From assembly GCA_005281725.1 (NCBI GenBank), contig SSBO01000003.1, positions 6,992,776 through 7,056,775 on the forward strand: 64,000 nucleotides of DNA. The letters are read 5' to 3'. The notes under the pieces are model-generated. The model was given only the letters and a program-made list of their open reading frames with translations. It did no database searches and was not told the origin of the DNA. Positions 25,396-43,583 of the stretch are shown piece by piece. Both the position numbers and the translations under genes were made by a program. How positions within the stretch are numbered: position 1 is the stretch's first letter; each line of letters begins with the position of its first letter. This DNA comes from Wuchereria bancrofti. Taxonomy: Eukaryota > Nematoda > Chromadorea > Rhabditida > Onchocercidae.

Positions 25396-26125
25396 TCAAT
25401 TTTGTAACTTGCATTCATGATCACTGCATTCTTTCTTGCATTCATCTTCCAACACAAAATTAGCCATTCTTTCAGCCAATTCCGCCGTGTATGCCATTTC
25501 ATCAGCACTTACATCTGGTGCAAATCTGTAAATTACTAATTAAATAGGATGCGAGTTCTGGTCATTATTTCACAGATCAGTTGAATTCTCAGCCCTACGA
25601 CCTTCTCAAAGTTGCGACCGATAATTAGTTGCTAATTAAATAGGATGAGAGTTCTGACGGTTCTGAACACACACTTTAGCACTAATATTAATTCAGTATT
25701 GAAATTATCAAATGAAATAAAATCAGTGTAGCATTAGGCTTTATTTTTTGAGTAAACAATTTGACTATTTTTAACATTCGGTTTTTAGAAATTTCGAGAT
25801 TGCTCAAACAATCTTGTAATAAATCACAAACATAACGATGATTGCAAATTGTAACTAACTTTGTAACTTTAAGAAAAATAAAATTTGAAAGAAATAATAA
25901 AAAATTAAAAAAAGAAAGTTATGTATCAAAAAAGAACAAAATAAGATAACCTTACAAAATTCATTCATTGATTAAACGACTAATTAAACTATTAACTACT
26001 AACTTATCGTAATGAAATTTGGAAAAAAATCGGTCGAATATAACTTTCCATGAGAAGCCACGCTTAGAATCTATACGATCGATACCCCATAAATGCATTA
26101 ATTCGGAATATGAATTGCAATCCAT
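25396..26125 (-). CDS. Small 83-residue protein, family not recognised
   Basis: Two exons, 26125-26004 and 25525-25396, join at donor AA|GTTAGT and acceptor TTTACAG to give 83 residues and TGA. The sequence starts MDCNSYSELMHLWGIDRID, continues through an aromatic/basic stretch (FDRFFSKFHYDKF) and ends with an acidic helix (DVSADEMAYTAELAERMANF) and a cysteine pair-rich tail (ECKKECSDHECKLQN). No signal peptide or membrane segment. ATG 26125 lies 25 bases after a TTTATTTTTGTAG acceptor, which suits spliced-leader trans-splicing; the frame is open further upstream to that acceptor, so an additional 5' exon cannot be excluded. Coding status is supported by codon-like composition and clean splice phase, not by a known family. 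Confidence 0.6.
25537..25656. repeat. Short direct repeat in intron, about 25 bp
   Basis: CTAATTAAATAGGATGCGAGTTCTG near 25537-25560 recurs as CTAATTAAATAGGATGAGAGTTCTG near 25632-25656, one mismatch, spaced about 95 bp inside the intron of the 83-residue gene. Confidence 0.8.
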
Positions 26126-26149
26126 AGCATTTGTATTTCTTTCTTCCAC

Positions 26150-29100
26150 CTACAAAAATAAATGAAAAATTTTTTCTTTAATACTAAAAAAATTTTTTTC
26201 CTTTTCTTTTTTTTTTTTTAAATAGATTGAATTTATTGAAAGATGAAAATATTCAACAAAATAATCCATATGAGACAGAAAAGGAGAAAGTGGGCAATTG
26301 TACCGATTTGTTTGAATGCATAGTGCAATTGTGTTTATGTAATGTAACTTTTTGCATAGCTATTTTCATATCATTACTTCAGGTCAAAGGGCAATAATTA
26401 GTTGAGATCATTTCTTTTATGGATTTATAATAACTAGCTAATTCAGCTATTACTCTTTTACATTCGTCTTTTCTTCTCTTTATTCCAATTCTTCGTATTA
26501 TCTTTCTGATCTTATTCATCTGTTAACATAGTATACTCATAGAATAAATATTTTGTTAATTCTACCAACTGCTCAGGTAATGAATTAGACCGAAAATTCA
26601 AAAGCAAATATACCATGGCTAAAAATGAAGATTGAAAATGAAAATATCAAAATTAACTTCTAATTTATTAGTATCAATTCAGATGTATCAAAATTTACGT
26701 AGCATTTTTGAAAATTTATGCAAAAATTTTCTATTTTGAAATCATTTTAATTACACAGGCCTTTTTTGGAACAAATAATAGTTTTTAATGATTATCTTAA
26801 TCAGTGAATTGAATTACTTAATGATTTTAAAACGATCATTGTCTTCAGGTAGTTTTCATTACTTCAGTAATTGGTTAAAGGTTATGGAAGAGTGTAGAAG
26901 AATGGATGGTCATTACATAGGACAGTTTTCATTTACCTCTCCTAGTATAATAAATTTAGAGAAAATGTTATCAAACACTTAAAAAATTAAAATATTCACG
27001 AAATTGAGGGAATCTTTCAAAATTATTGAGTAACCTTATCTGAGATAATTAAATTTTGTCATATTCGTTGAGCATAATCATTTTATACATAACTCAACAC
27101 TTTAATTTTCACCAGTCCACCAGATATTTTGAAAAGTAAGTTCTGAAAATTCATCATTCAAGGAATAAAGGAAGAAGTGGAAAGATGAAAAGCAAGAAAA
27201 AACGAAAAAAAACTATCAGCATTCATATTCCTATAAATCATTCCTTGATTGTTAAATTATTATTGATATTACCGATTGGAATTTTGAAATCTTCGTTGAT
27301 TTCTGTAACAAAAGTGAATTTTGAAGATAACTTTTTTTAACGACAACTTTTTAAAGGTATTTAATGATATGTTTTTTCAAAGGTTTTAATCACAGCTTAT
27401 CAATGATCATTTTTTAATTGCGTTACTTCTTAATAATATAATATCATTTTTTGTTTGATGTTGCATCAGTAATGGTTCAATTTATGCTTTCATGGTGTAT
27501 TTTTGGAAGTTTAGAAAAGATTTTTCCTCAATGTTACGGCAATTTAATCCTACTTTAGACTAATATATCAAATATATAATGAAATTTTCTTTTGGCGAGA
27601 TTTATTCAGCAAATTTCATTTAGCCGTTTTTTATTCAGAAATTTAATATCCATTTAATATTGTAGAACAAAAATTTCTGTTTCATACATATAGTTACGGC
27701 ATTCGCTGAAGCTATTGTTAGAGTAACATTTTTAATATGTCAACATTCTCAAAGTAATACTTCACAATTGAAATCTATTCAATACACATTTCAAATGGAT
27801 CAATATCAACCTTTATAATACAGTTTTAAGAAAAAATGAAATTAAAATTTCTAAAATTGACAATTATTTCACTACTAATGCAAATAATTGCAAACAGATG
27901 TGATTTTCTGATTCTAACTTTGTTACAATTTAAGAAAATTTGCGGTAATCTTTAAATTCAAATATGTAAAACAAGTTGCTAATAATATTAACTTGGAGAT
28001 CAATGATAAAATAAATTCGAATTAATTAAGCTTAACCAATAATACAATAACGTTTAATGATTTAGTAACAATATCTAACAATCAATCAATCTTACATTAA
28101 TTGCTTTGCTATTACATCAAACAATTTCATGCAGAATATCAGATTATCAATCAAAATATTATCATTTACTACAAGAATTGCATCGAATATATCGAATTGC
28201 AATTGTTTTGAAAGCAATGAATAATATGCAAATTGTACAAAAATAATTTCTATACATTTTAACACATTTTAATTTGTTCTAACATTATATCCTCTCGCGC
28301 TTACTTTGCATGCATTTATCTGTTGCATTCAATGCTTGCATACATTTGAATATTACTTCTGTTCTTAGTTAATAAAACAAATATTTTACAATTTTCAATC
28401 TACTTTTGTGCATTATTTTATCAGTTGCATACTGATTATTGTTAGTAGCATCATTCATCTTTATTTGTGCATTTGTAAACATGCAGTAAATAAACCGAAT
28501 TGAATTTAACTAATTTAACTTAAAGCATTTTGTTCCTTAATTCACATTATTTGAATTGTAACAACAATCAGGAAGCATAATGAATATTTCCAGAATGCGC
28601 TTCTTCAAACGTACCAAAATTTCTTTTCACATATATCAGTACAATACAAATAAGAATTCACGTTGAAAATTAAAAAAAAAAAAGTTTCGAACAATTTGTT
28701 TGCACTTAGAAACATGAATAATTCCGGAATGATTTTAAAAATGATCAAAAAAGCATGTATCAGTGCCCTTTCCTTATAATGTTCGTTTATTGTTTACTGC
28801 TTTTGGTAATAGACAATTTTAAAGAATAATTTAACCAAAATTTTTCTTTAAAAGGATTCCTTGGCATATTTTGAATTTGTTTTTAGATTGTTTCCTCGTG
28901 TAATTTTGTGGATTTTCCTTTATGAAATATAGCGTTATCGTTTTTATTCAAGAAAGAATTGAAAATTTTCAAGAAGAATTTCCAGATTATGTTTTGATCA
29001 ATAACCAACACATTTTTCAAACGCTTTTTTTGTCTTTTTTTTTTGATCACTGATCTCTTTCAACAGTGGACGTAAAATAAGAAAAATGAATGCTAAAAAA

Positions 29101-29979
29101 GGACACAATATGAAATGTTGGAAAATTAGTTTTAAAATATTTGTAACTACTCTTTCTATAATTTTATTGACTTGCTATAATGCCATTAAATGCTTCATCC
29201 ATTATTGTTTATTCTTATGATAAAAAATCTCTGTACAATTTATCGGGTATCATAGAATCGTTCGAATAATTTAATAATCAGCATTAATTCTTCTTGACAG
29301 TAATTAATATTTTCAGTGAGTATTTATCTCGCATTATTGACACATTTGAATCACAGAAGATTTGATATGGCATTGTGTCAATTAACAATAGTCTAACCAG
29401 CGCAGACTAATTATAAACGATCAAAGTATCATTCAAATCAAATCGGTAAGATTCAAATAAATGATTCCTGAACTCTAAATATATATCCGAACAATCAAAG
29501 CAGTATCTTTCTGGGGAAACAATACAGTACTACGGAATATGGGTTTGGTTCCATATTTGATATCTTTGCGATATTTCTCCTAACTATTTAGATTCTTAAA
29601 ATGGATGAATTCAAGCACAACTCTCGAAGCATTCAAATAAAATTCCTAAATTTTACCAAACAGCAAAATATCGATACAAAAAGGCCTTGCACGAGTCCGA
29701 ATAAAATCTAAAAATAGTATATTAGTGAAATAGCCGACAAAATCTATGAATTATTTCGTCACTGCTGATAATGAGACAGCAACTTCAATCATGTTCATGA
29801 AATGAATAATGACTTATACATAGAACCAAACACATTGTGTTTCACTTAAAACAGGTCGTTTAAAATTCTAAAATATCAGTAACATCAATTATTGATTCAA
29901 GTGACACATTACTAAGATAGGTTAGGTAGACAGTATTACTAGGATAGGTCAGGTGGATGATTTAACATATCGTGGAACA
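26150..29979. other. Intergenic, AT-rich, nothing identified
   Basis: Divergent spacer between the small minus-strand gene and membralin. Frames are short and stop-rich. Two adjacent variants of TTACTAGGATAGGTCAGGTGG (about 29910-29962) form a small imperfect tandem repeat immediately before the membralin start. Confidence 0.4.
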
Positions 29980-36293
<6,314 letters not shown>

Positions 36294-37894
36294 GAATTTC
36301 TCTTTGGATTTCAAACATTAAGTACTTTAGGAGTATTTGGAGTAAAGTAATTTCGAAGATGTTATAAGGACTGATGAGACTAAAACTTTTTGTTAGTTTA
36401 TGAAAACTGTAATCCATAACTATGTAAAACCATGCTCAGATTTTCACCGCCTAACAGTCATAGGTTGGTTAGACTATCTATGCTTCAGAACGCTTGGCTG
36501 TAACTAATTCATATTTCGACTTGGATCTATTGAATAGATACAATTTTTCTTTCGGCTTTTGTTCAACTTTCATCCTTCAGCATTACATTTGAGACTAATT
36601 TTTATTTTCGAGATGTTTTTATTGGGATTTGAAATTCACGCTCTATGTTTGCTCCTATTTGACTTGCTTGAATTAATTACATAGACCGAGTATAATTTTT
36701 TTCACATTACTGCTTTGTACTCATTTTCAACATTGTATATAAAAATATTAAGCGGTTTTTTCTTTTAATCGAGCTATCTGTATTGTATTCCATTGCTTCC
36801 TATCCTAGACCGTAGAGCTCCTTTGTTAAACTCCTGTATTAATTCTATATTTTTTGTAAATGATGCTATTTTGTATATGGTCAGTCTTATGGCATCATTC
36901 ATGTGTAATTTACAGATGTGAGGTCAATTGTTGTGTGGTCAAGACAGAAATGATAGGTTTGTTTGAACTCAGTTATTTTGCGTCGTTATGGTCTGTAGTG
37001 AACTAGAACTAGGAAAGTGTAACAATTTTTTTCTCAGGTCTCACGATTCGTAAGTGTGATTGTGAAGAATGGATAATATTCACTCTGTAATGTCGGAAAT
37101 GCATTGCACCAGAAACATTAATATGATTCAGTAAATGATGCTAAATGAAGTATCCATACTCTGTGAATGAAAGTAAATGATACTCTTGAGTAGAACTTTA
37201 TGACTATTAGAACATGAATCATGCTGTTTTATGACATAATTTTCAAACTGTGATGCAACATTTAATTTAAATCAATAGCTTCTAAGTATGTTTAAACTTT
37301 TCAGTCATTTTAACTTCTGTTTGGACTTTGATTCACATAAATCTTTTTATGTATAAACAATGTCATATTTCATAATTTCGTAATTGTGATTGTGAAGAAT
37401 GGATAATATTCACTCTGTAATGTCGGAATTGGATTGCACCAGAAACATTAATATGACTCAATAAATGATCCTAAATGAAGTGTTCCGTTACGGGATTAGG
37501 TTTTCTCGTGGGACAGGTTTGCTTTAAGGTTCTACAACTTGCTGGTGGAATTTTTTGTCAGGCTTTTAAATTTCTTTAAACTTATGTTGCTTGCATATTG
37601 TTTCATTGCTGTATGTTTTATATCATTTGATTTTGATTTACATTTGAGCGGAGTAAAATTTCTTTGGTATTATCAGTTGTACAATATTTGAATAATCCTA
37701 TTATTCTTGGGAAGTTTAGTTTTCTGACTGAACAGTGATAGGATTCAGTATTGCAGAATTACCTGAGGGAATTTGAAAAGGTGGTATGAAGTGCTTTAAA
37801 AATTAAAACCCAATCGGTAACTTCAGGGAGACGGAGAAAAGACTGTTGAGTGTGGCTATTACTCTTCTTTTTAAAAATCTGCTTGTTTCCCGAA
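36294..37894. other. Intergenic between membralin and N6AMT1, with a direct duplication
   Basis: No coding exon seen. Holds a two-copy duplication at 37048-37151 and 37378-37481. The two flanking genes run in the same direction. Confidence 0.5.
37048..37481. repeat. Direct duplication of about 104 bp, spaced 330 bp
   Basis: Copy 1 (37048-37151) and copy 2 (37378-37481) share TGATTGTGAAGAATGGATAA, CACTCTGTAATGTCGG and GCACCAGAAACATTAATATG, differing at about seven positions. The offset is 330 bp throughout. No inverted ends or target-site duplication were identified. Confidence 0.9.
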
Positions 37895-39318
37895 ATGCAT
37901 CCAACTCCGCTGTATCACATCACAGATGAGCAGAAAGACAGTGTTTATGAACCTGCAGAGGATACTTTCCTGTTATTGGATGCATTAGAAAAGGATAGAG
38001 AGGTATGGGTGAGATATTAATAGTTTCGAAAGAAAACTAACTTTGGTGTCTTAATTTATTTTATCAGATTGAAATTTTCAGAAAATGAAGGAATGGAGAA
38101 TTATTATGGTAGAATGAAATTACCACCGGAAGTTGTCTTGCAACTTCGAGGCTTTTTGTTATTCTTTTTCAGGCTTTGGGACAGTTAGAACCAAATGTAG
38201 TTGTTGAAATTGGAAGTGGTTCTGGCATTATTTCGGTATTTTGTCAGCAGTTACTTCGCGTGCCAGTACTTACCTTAGTAACAGACATGAATTTTAAAGC
38301 TTTGCAGGTTTGAAATTGCTTTTTGTAAGACCTAATTCAAAAGTTTCAAACGTTACCATCATTGATCAGCATATTAAAAGTTGGTTGGCCTTTCGAACAT
38401 TTTCAATTTTTTCAAACAGAAGTATTAGATCTATCCGTGATTATATTAGCTACATACTTTGTTTTTATTTTGAACCCTGCTTTCAGTATCAATCGGTCGT
38501 GACAGAAAATAGTTCAGAGAGATTAAGATGTGGCTATAATCAGTACTAATAAATTTGAATCTGGCTGCTTTTTGAAAGACAAAGTATGGAAAATGCTAGT
38601 TAGACTTTTTTAAGAATTCTATTTAAATAATCAGTCTCTCTTTAGTGCACTCGAACTACGGCACAGCTGAATAATGTATCAGTGGAAGCAGTTCAATGTG
38701 ATTTGTTATCAGCACTGGATCACCGATTATATGGTCTTGTTGATGTGTTGCTCTTTAATCCGCCATATGTACCTACGGAACATAAGGCTACTTCAGACTC
38801 TGCAAGCTTATTTTTCTCTTTTTTGTATTATTAGAAATTAACTTTACTTTTGTGTATCATACCAAAACTATCGTAAGGAATTTCTTATTTTCCTTGTTCT
38901 AATTATGCTAATTTCGAATTAGCTTAGTGGCAAGTGGCTTTTTTAACAAGTGGCTTTCTGTAAGACCGGTTGTTTCCTCAATTAATTTTAGCATTTTCAA
39001 TTTTTCAGTTGTTTAGCTATCTCGTCCTAAGATCCATTTTTTTATCATATTATTTGTTCTGAAAATTTGCAGTTTCTTTTGCAGGCTCGTTGCTGGGCTG
39101 GTGGTCCCACAGGGCGTGATGCTGTTGATCGGCTTTTTACTCAACTGTCAGAAATTTTAGCGCCGGGCGGCTTTTTCTATGTTGTTGCACTGCATTCGAA
39201 TGATATTGTCAACATGTTAGCTCGTAATCAGTCATCTTTTTCCAGCAAAATTCTGCTTGAAAGGAGATGCGGCATTGAACATCTTTTTGTGCTTAAATTT
39301 ACAAAATCAAAACATTGA
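37895..39318 (+). CDS. N6AMT1: HemK2-type protein methyltransferase (N6AMT1)
   Basis: Four phase-0 exons: 37895-38002, 38173-38307, 38646-38801 and 39085-39318, giving 210 residues, close to the human length. YEPAEDTFLLLDAL at residues 19-32 is the family's N-terminal signature. VEIGSGSGIIS is the S-adenosylmethionine motif I, and LFNPPYVP carries the NPPY catalytic motif of Gln/Asn/Lys methyltransferases. WAGGPTGRDAVDRLF and VLKFTKSKH close the fold. The enzyme acts with TRMT112 to methylate the GGQ glutamine of release factor eRF1. The third intron has no usable GT donor in phase: the best join is ACTCT|GCAAGC to TTTTGCAG, a GC-AG intron. A second acceptor 12 bases upstream (39072) would add four residues. 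Confidence 0.92.
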
Positions 39319-40465
39319 AAGATGGAATAGATATCATTTCATGAATTCCATTTAACTAGTATTACTGCGGAATGTATTACATATCCAGTAGTGAAAAAAG
39401 TTCTGATGATTATGGATGATCCTTGGATGAAACTAGAACACAACGATTAATAAGCGATAAATGTTGTATGTCCCTTGCATCCACTACTAAAGCTAAAACA
39501 TCTGCGATTCGATCGTTGTACTGAGTGATTAATCATGCCATTAATAATTATGTGAACACATTGATTCCAAGCATCACATAATAACATTTGATAAAAGGAG
39601 CAAGAAATTTTCCTAAATATCTATTTGTTAAGTATCAAAGGATCTTGAGAAATGCATTAAGGATCTGCTTGCCATATGATTTGATACTATTATTTACAAC
39701 TCTTATTTAGAGATTTGATCTTGGATTGGATTTTATGTTAGATAAAATATGGAAGAATGTAATACTTGGAAATGACCAATGTATCATTCATTCTTCTACT
39801 AGTATCTATGAGAATAAGAAAAATGAAAAAAAAGAACGAAATGGGATGAAATAATGTTGTTATTTTGTGCTCCTTTTTAAAAGTATTGCATTCTCAAATT
39901 ACTAGTCAGCGATGAGATGTTTAAATTCTCTGTTTTTAAAACTACTTTTACTTGAAATTTAATTTTATTTAAAACATTATCATCAAATGCCATTTTAAAT
40001 CATCAATTCAATTCATTTCTGATTATATACATCCATATGACATAGTGCCAGATTCTTCTCCATTTGCTTATTGTTATTATATATGTTCCTTATTAAAAAG
40101 ATGTTGAAGTTTCAAAAATCCGATAAGATTCGGAAATAATACATTTCAATTTTGCAACGAACTGGAAAGCATTTTACCATTGGTTTCTTTTGCTATTTAA
40201 TTCACGGAGATTTTCTTGTCCGCAGTACGCTACATTGCAGCAGTTTGGATCCTTTCCGGATCAACTGGAATTCAAGTACCCCGGCAATAAGATTTAACAA
40301 TTTCAGTAGTGTTAAATTCAGGATTGGGATTGGTTTTAATTTTGGCCGGCGAGTTTGCTCATTTTTAGGTGTGCATGTGTGTTTGTGGTGTATTCGTCGA
40401 CTTTTATAATTTTGATACTTTTCAGAAATAACAGAAAATTGAACATTCATTTGGAATTTCAGTGA
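39319..40465. other. Intergenic, no gene seen
   Basis: AT-rich spacer between two co-directional genes. It ends in TTTGGAATTTCAG three bases before the hydrolase ATG. Confidence 0.5.
40450..40465 (+). promoter_or_regulatory. Candidate spliced-leader acceptor before the FSH1 hydrolase
   Basis: TTTGGAATTTCAG ends at 40462 and the start codon is at 40466. A strong acceptor with a three-base leader is what a trans-spliced nematode mRNA would show. No cis upstream exon is needed for the protein. Confidence 0.5.
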
Positions 40466-42762
40466 ATGGAGTCTACGCCGAAATTCAGAGTAAGTTCTTT
40501 TGCAGGTATTGAATTCTGCAACTTCATAGTTCATCCTATCTTCTCCCAAATTTTAAAATTTGATTTGAAGTCCAGTCTTGAAACTGGAAAAAAAATTTCT
40601 GAAAAAAAATTTTTTGTTCTAGTTTTCAAAAAAATTTTGTTTGAAGTCTCAGTTTTCAGATTCTTTGTCTTCATGGTTACCAACAAAATGCGGCAGTTTT
40701 CCGAGAGAAATCAGGCAGCTTCCGGCGCCCCATGAAGAAGTACGCCGATTTCGGTAGACTTTAAATGCCCCTATCATATTGGATATTTTTTCAGTGTTTG
40801 TCACAAATAGTCCGGAAATATAGCGGTCTTTTTATTTGATGTTTGTCTTTTATTCACATAAGTTCGTTGATCCTTTCCCTAGGTCAAATTGATCCATGAG
40901 TTGTTAGAATACTGAGTTTTGCCGAGCTGCAAAAGTTTGTTTTTTTGTATGGGGTATCTAATTTCATAATGATTGAGTAATATTAAAACAATCTTTTTCT
41001 TCTTTTTCAGTTTTCATGAATGCTCCGCATGAGGTTGAGTGGGAACATATTTCAGAAACTGCAAATGATACTATATCAGGTAAAGCTTGAGACTGATTTT
41101 TCGCCATTTTGATTACGAATTAAAGCAATTCTTAAGCTTCTATGGTGCGTTTTTGAAGGTACTTTTCTTTTCATTACAGGATATTTTTGAAATTTTTACT
41201 TGAATTTTTAATTTCGTAAACAGTAGGAAATGTAGAAAAAACGTATTTCGTGAAATGATTGTATCCAAATCGACTGCAAAAAAATTCATTTATTTGAAAA
41301 CCATGACTAATTTATTGTAAAGTTATTTATGGTGTGATGAGATGAGTTTATTTTGAGTTTTATATTTGGTCACATTCCTCAAACTTTCTATTGTAGCAAA
41401 TGTAGCACCGATAGATTGTCGAGGATGGTGGTATGTCTCGGAACGTTTTCATACTAGGAACGTGAAAGATCATGAGGGCTTCGAGGAATCTGTGCAAGCA
41501 GTTGTTAATTTTGTTCAGAAGGAAGTGAGGTTTCTTTTTATTTTTTATGTTTAAAATAGATAATAAATTTAAAACTAGTACACATTTTTTGTTTTTTCTA
41601 ACATCGAGAGAAGTTAGAAAAAGCATTCATATTAATGTTTTTTTTTTGAAAAATTTCTTTTCATATTTCAAAGAAAGGGGCATTTTATTCAATTAAAGGG
41701 AAAAACGATGATTTTAGGGGCCTTTTGATGGAATACTTGGTTTCAGTCAAGGTGCAACCTTAGCTTTCTTATTATCTTCTCTGAAACAAAAAGGAGGTAC
41801 ATTCTTGCTTTTTTACTCGTAGTTTCAATTATAAGGAGTTTTTATAGACTTGCCGAACGTGTAAAAAGGTCTCCAACAGTTGCTTATTATAAGTGGTAAA
41901 CAATAGCAGCAATTTTAGCGAAGATTTTTTTGGACTTTAGGTTTCAGACTTTTTTCTTTATTTACTTTTAGTTATGTTTTTATTTCAGAGTCCAATCTAG
42001 TGATCAGATTTCAGATGTGAATATCGATTTTAGATTTCTAATTCTGATATCCGGATTCCCGAGTAGAAATCTTGATCACCAGGAATTGAATGAGATGGCT
42101 CGACCAAATCTTCCATCCCTTCATGTATTCGGCGAAACTGATAAAGTTAGTTCTTATCTCTTTTTCCAAGAAAGATGATTTTGCAGATATTTCAGAGAAT
42201 TTATGGTGATTTTCACATCCTTGATCTAGATTTTTCTGTGTTAATGTATTCTATGTTTTCAAATGTAAGAAAAGGCATTTCTTGGTATCGAACGATGAAA
42301 GATACTTTTTTTGGTCGTTGTAACGCAATTACACATTATTTAAAAATATTATTATTAGAAATGATGTAGTCTTAGGCGCTAAGCTTTAATTTTGATGTGA
42401 TTATAGCATTTTTTATACTGATATTGAATAATGTATATACACGTAAATTTCATGCAAATTTAGTAAATTTCCATGTAAGTTTAGTGTGTAATTCAGTGAG
42501 ATTGGAGATAATTGAGGTTTTGATAGTGGAGTTTTGTAGATTTGCCAACTAAAATTTTGTATGACTTTGAAAGTAATTAATCTTAATTTTCAAAACACAG
42601 GTTGTTGCTCATGCACTAAGTGCAAAGCTCGTGGAACTTTTCGACAAAGATATGGCTGTTACAGTTAAACATCCAGGTGGACATATGATGCCTAATATGT
42701 CCAAATATAAGACGGTGATTGATAAATTCTTCGAAATAGTTAAAAGTGTTGACAGCATTTAA
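40466..42762 (+). CDS. OVCA2: Serine hydrolase, FSH1/OVCA2 family
   Basis: Seven exons: 40466-40489, 40660-40753, 41011-41079, 41397-41524, 41718-41796, 41991-42145 and 42601-42762; 236 residues, near the human OVCA2 length. Residues 9-15 ILCLHGY open the alpha/beta-hydrolase fold. The triad is visible: GFSQG nucleophile elbow (exon 5), Asp in HVFGETDK (exon 6) and His in HPGGHMM (exon 7). GWWYVSERF and FILISGFP-like LILISGFPSRN are family landmarks. Vertebrate OVCA2 is an esterase preferring long-chain esters; the substrate here is not shown by sequence. Exon 6 must begin after TTTCAGAG (41990), not after TTTCAG, because the latter meets a stop; this is a tandem acceptor. AATAAA starts one base after the stop. 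Confidence 0.93.
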
Positions 42763-43583
42763 AATAAATCATTGATACTGATGTGTTATTATACCACACC
42801 ATAAAAAATTTCGTAGTGAAATGGGGGTCAATGTATGAAATCGGAAGTGGTCGAATCAAATTAGCACTATTTTCCTTGACTATATGTTAACTTGTCAGAA
42901 ATGTATAGCTTTAATAATATGCACACTAATCAATTTGCAGTTTTAAGCATGCTAAAATGTTACTGATTTGAATATAAACTAAGCTTGAAGCATTCAAGTG
43001 TATCAATATGATGTTGGATATACATAATAAAATATGTCAGTCAATATCAGATGCGAGAAATATTGCATATTTGGGTTATAAGTGTTATTCGATGATTTAA
43101 CTGTGTCAGCAATAATTTAAAAAGATTATTGACCTTTTGTTCTGTAAAACAGTAAAAGATGGATTTTCATTTAGACAGATACTATTACATTTTCATAAAA
43201 TGATGTATTTTTTGAAAAAAGATATTTTTCGAAGAAAAATGAAATAAAATTCTAAAAAAAGGCCTCATATCTTCTTGCTCTTCTTTCCTCTAAATTTCTT
43301 CGTTAATGCTGTAGTGATGCACAATTAGTCTTTTGCAATCTAATTATGAATTTAGATTTGATTGCTAATTTCAGATGCAGTTATTTTGTGTCTTGTTTTA
43401 TACTTACTTAGCAACTGAAAATTGAAAATATATATGAAAACAATTCTTCGGATGTTAAAATGATAGCTGGAAGGTTTACTGTAAATGTGTGAAGTTTGAT
43501 AACATTTTAAAGTTGTGGAATCTGAGAAAATTGCACCACATATTTATACTCAAAGTCAAGAAAAAAGTGTTTACATTTTGTAA
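42763..43583. other. Convergent intergenic spacer
   Basis: Lies between the 3' ends of the hydrolase (+) and the TSP1 gene (-). AATAAA-type signals occur near 42763 and 43027 on the plus strand. No coding frame. Confidence 0.5.
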
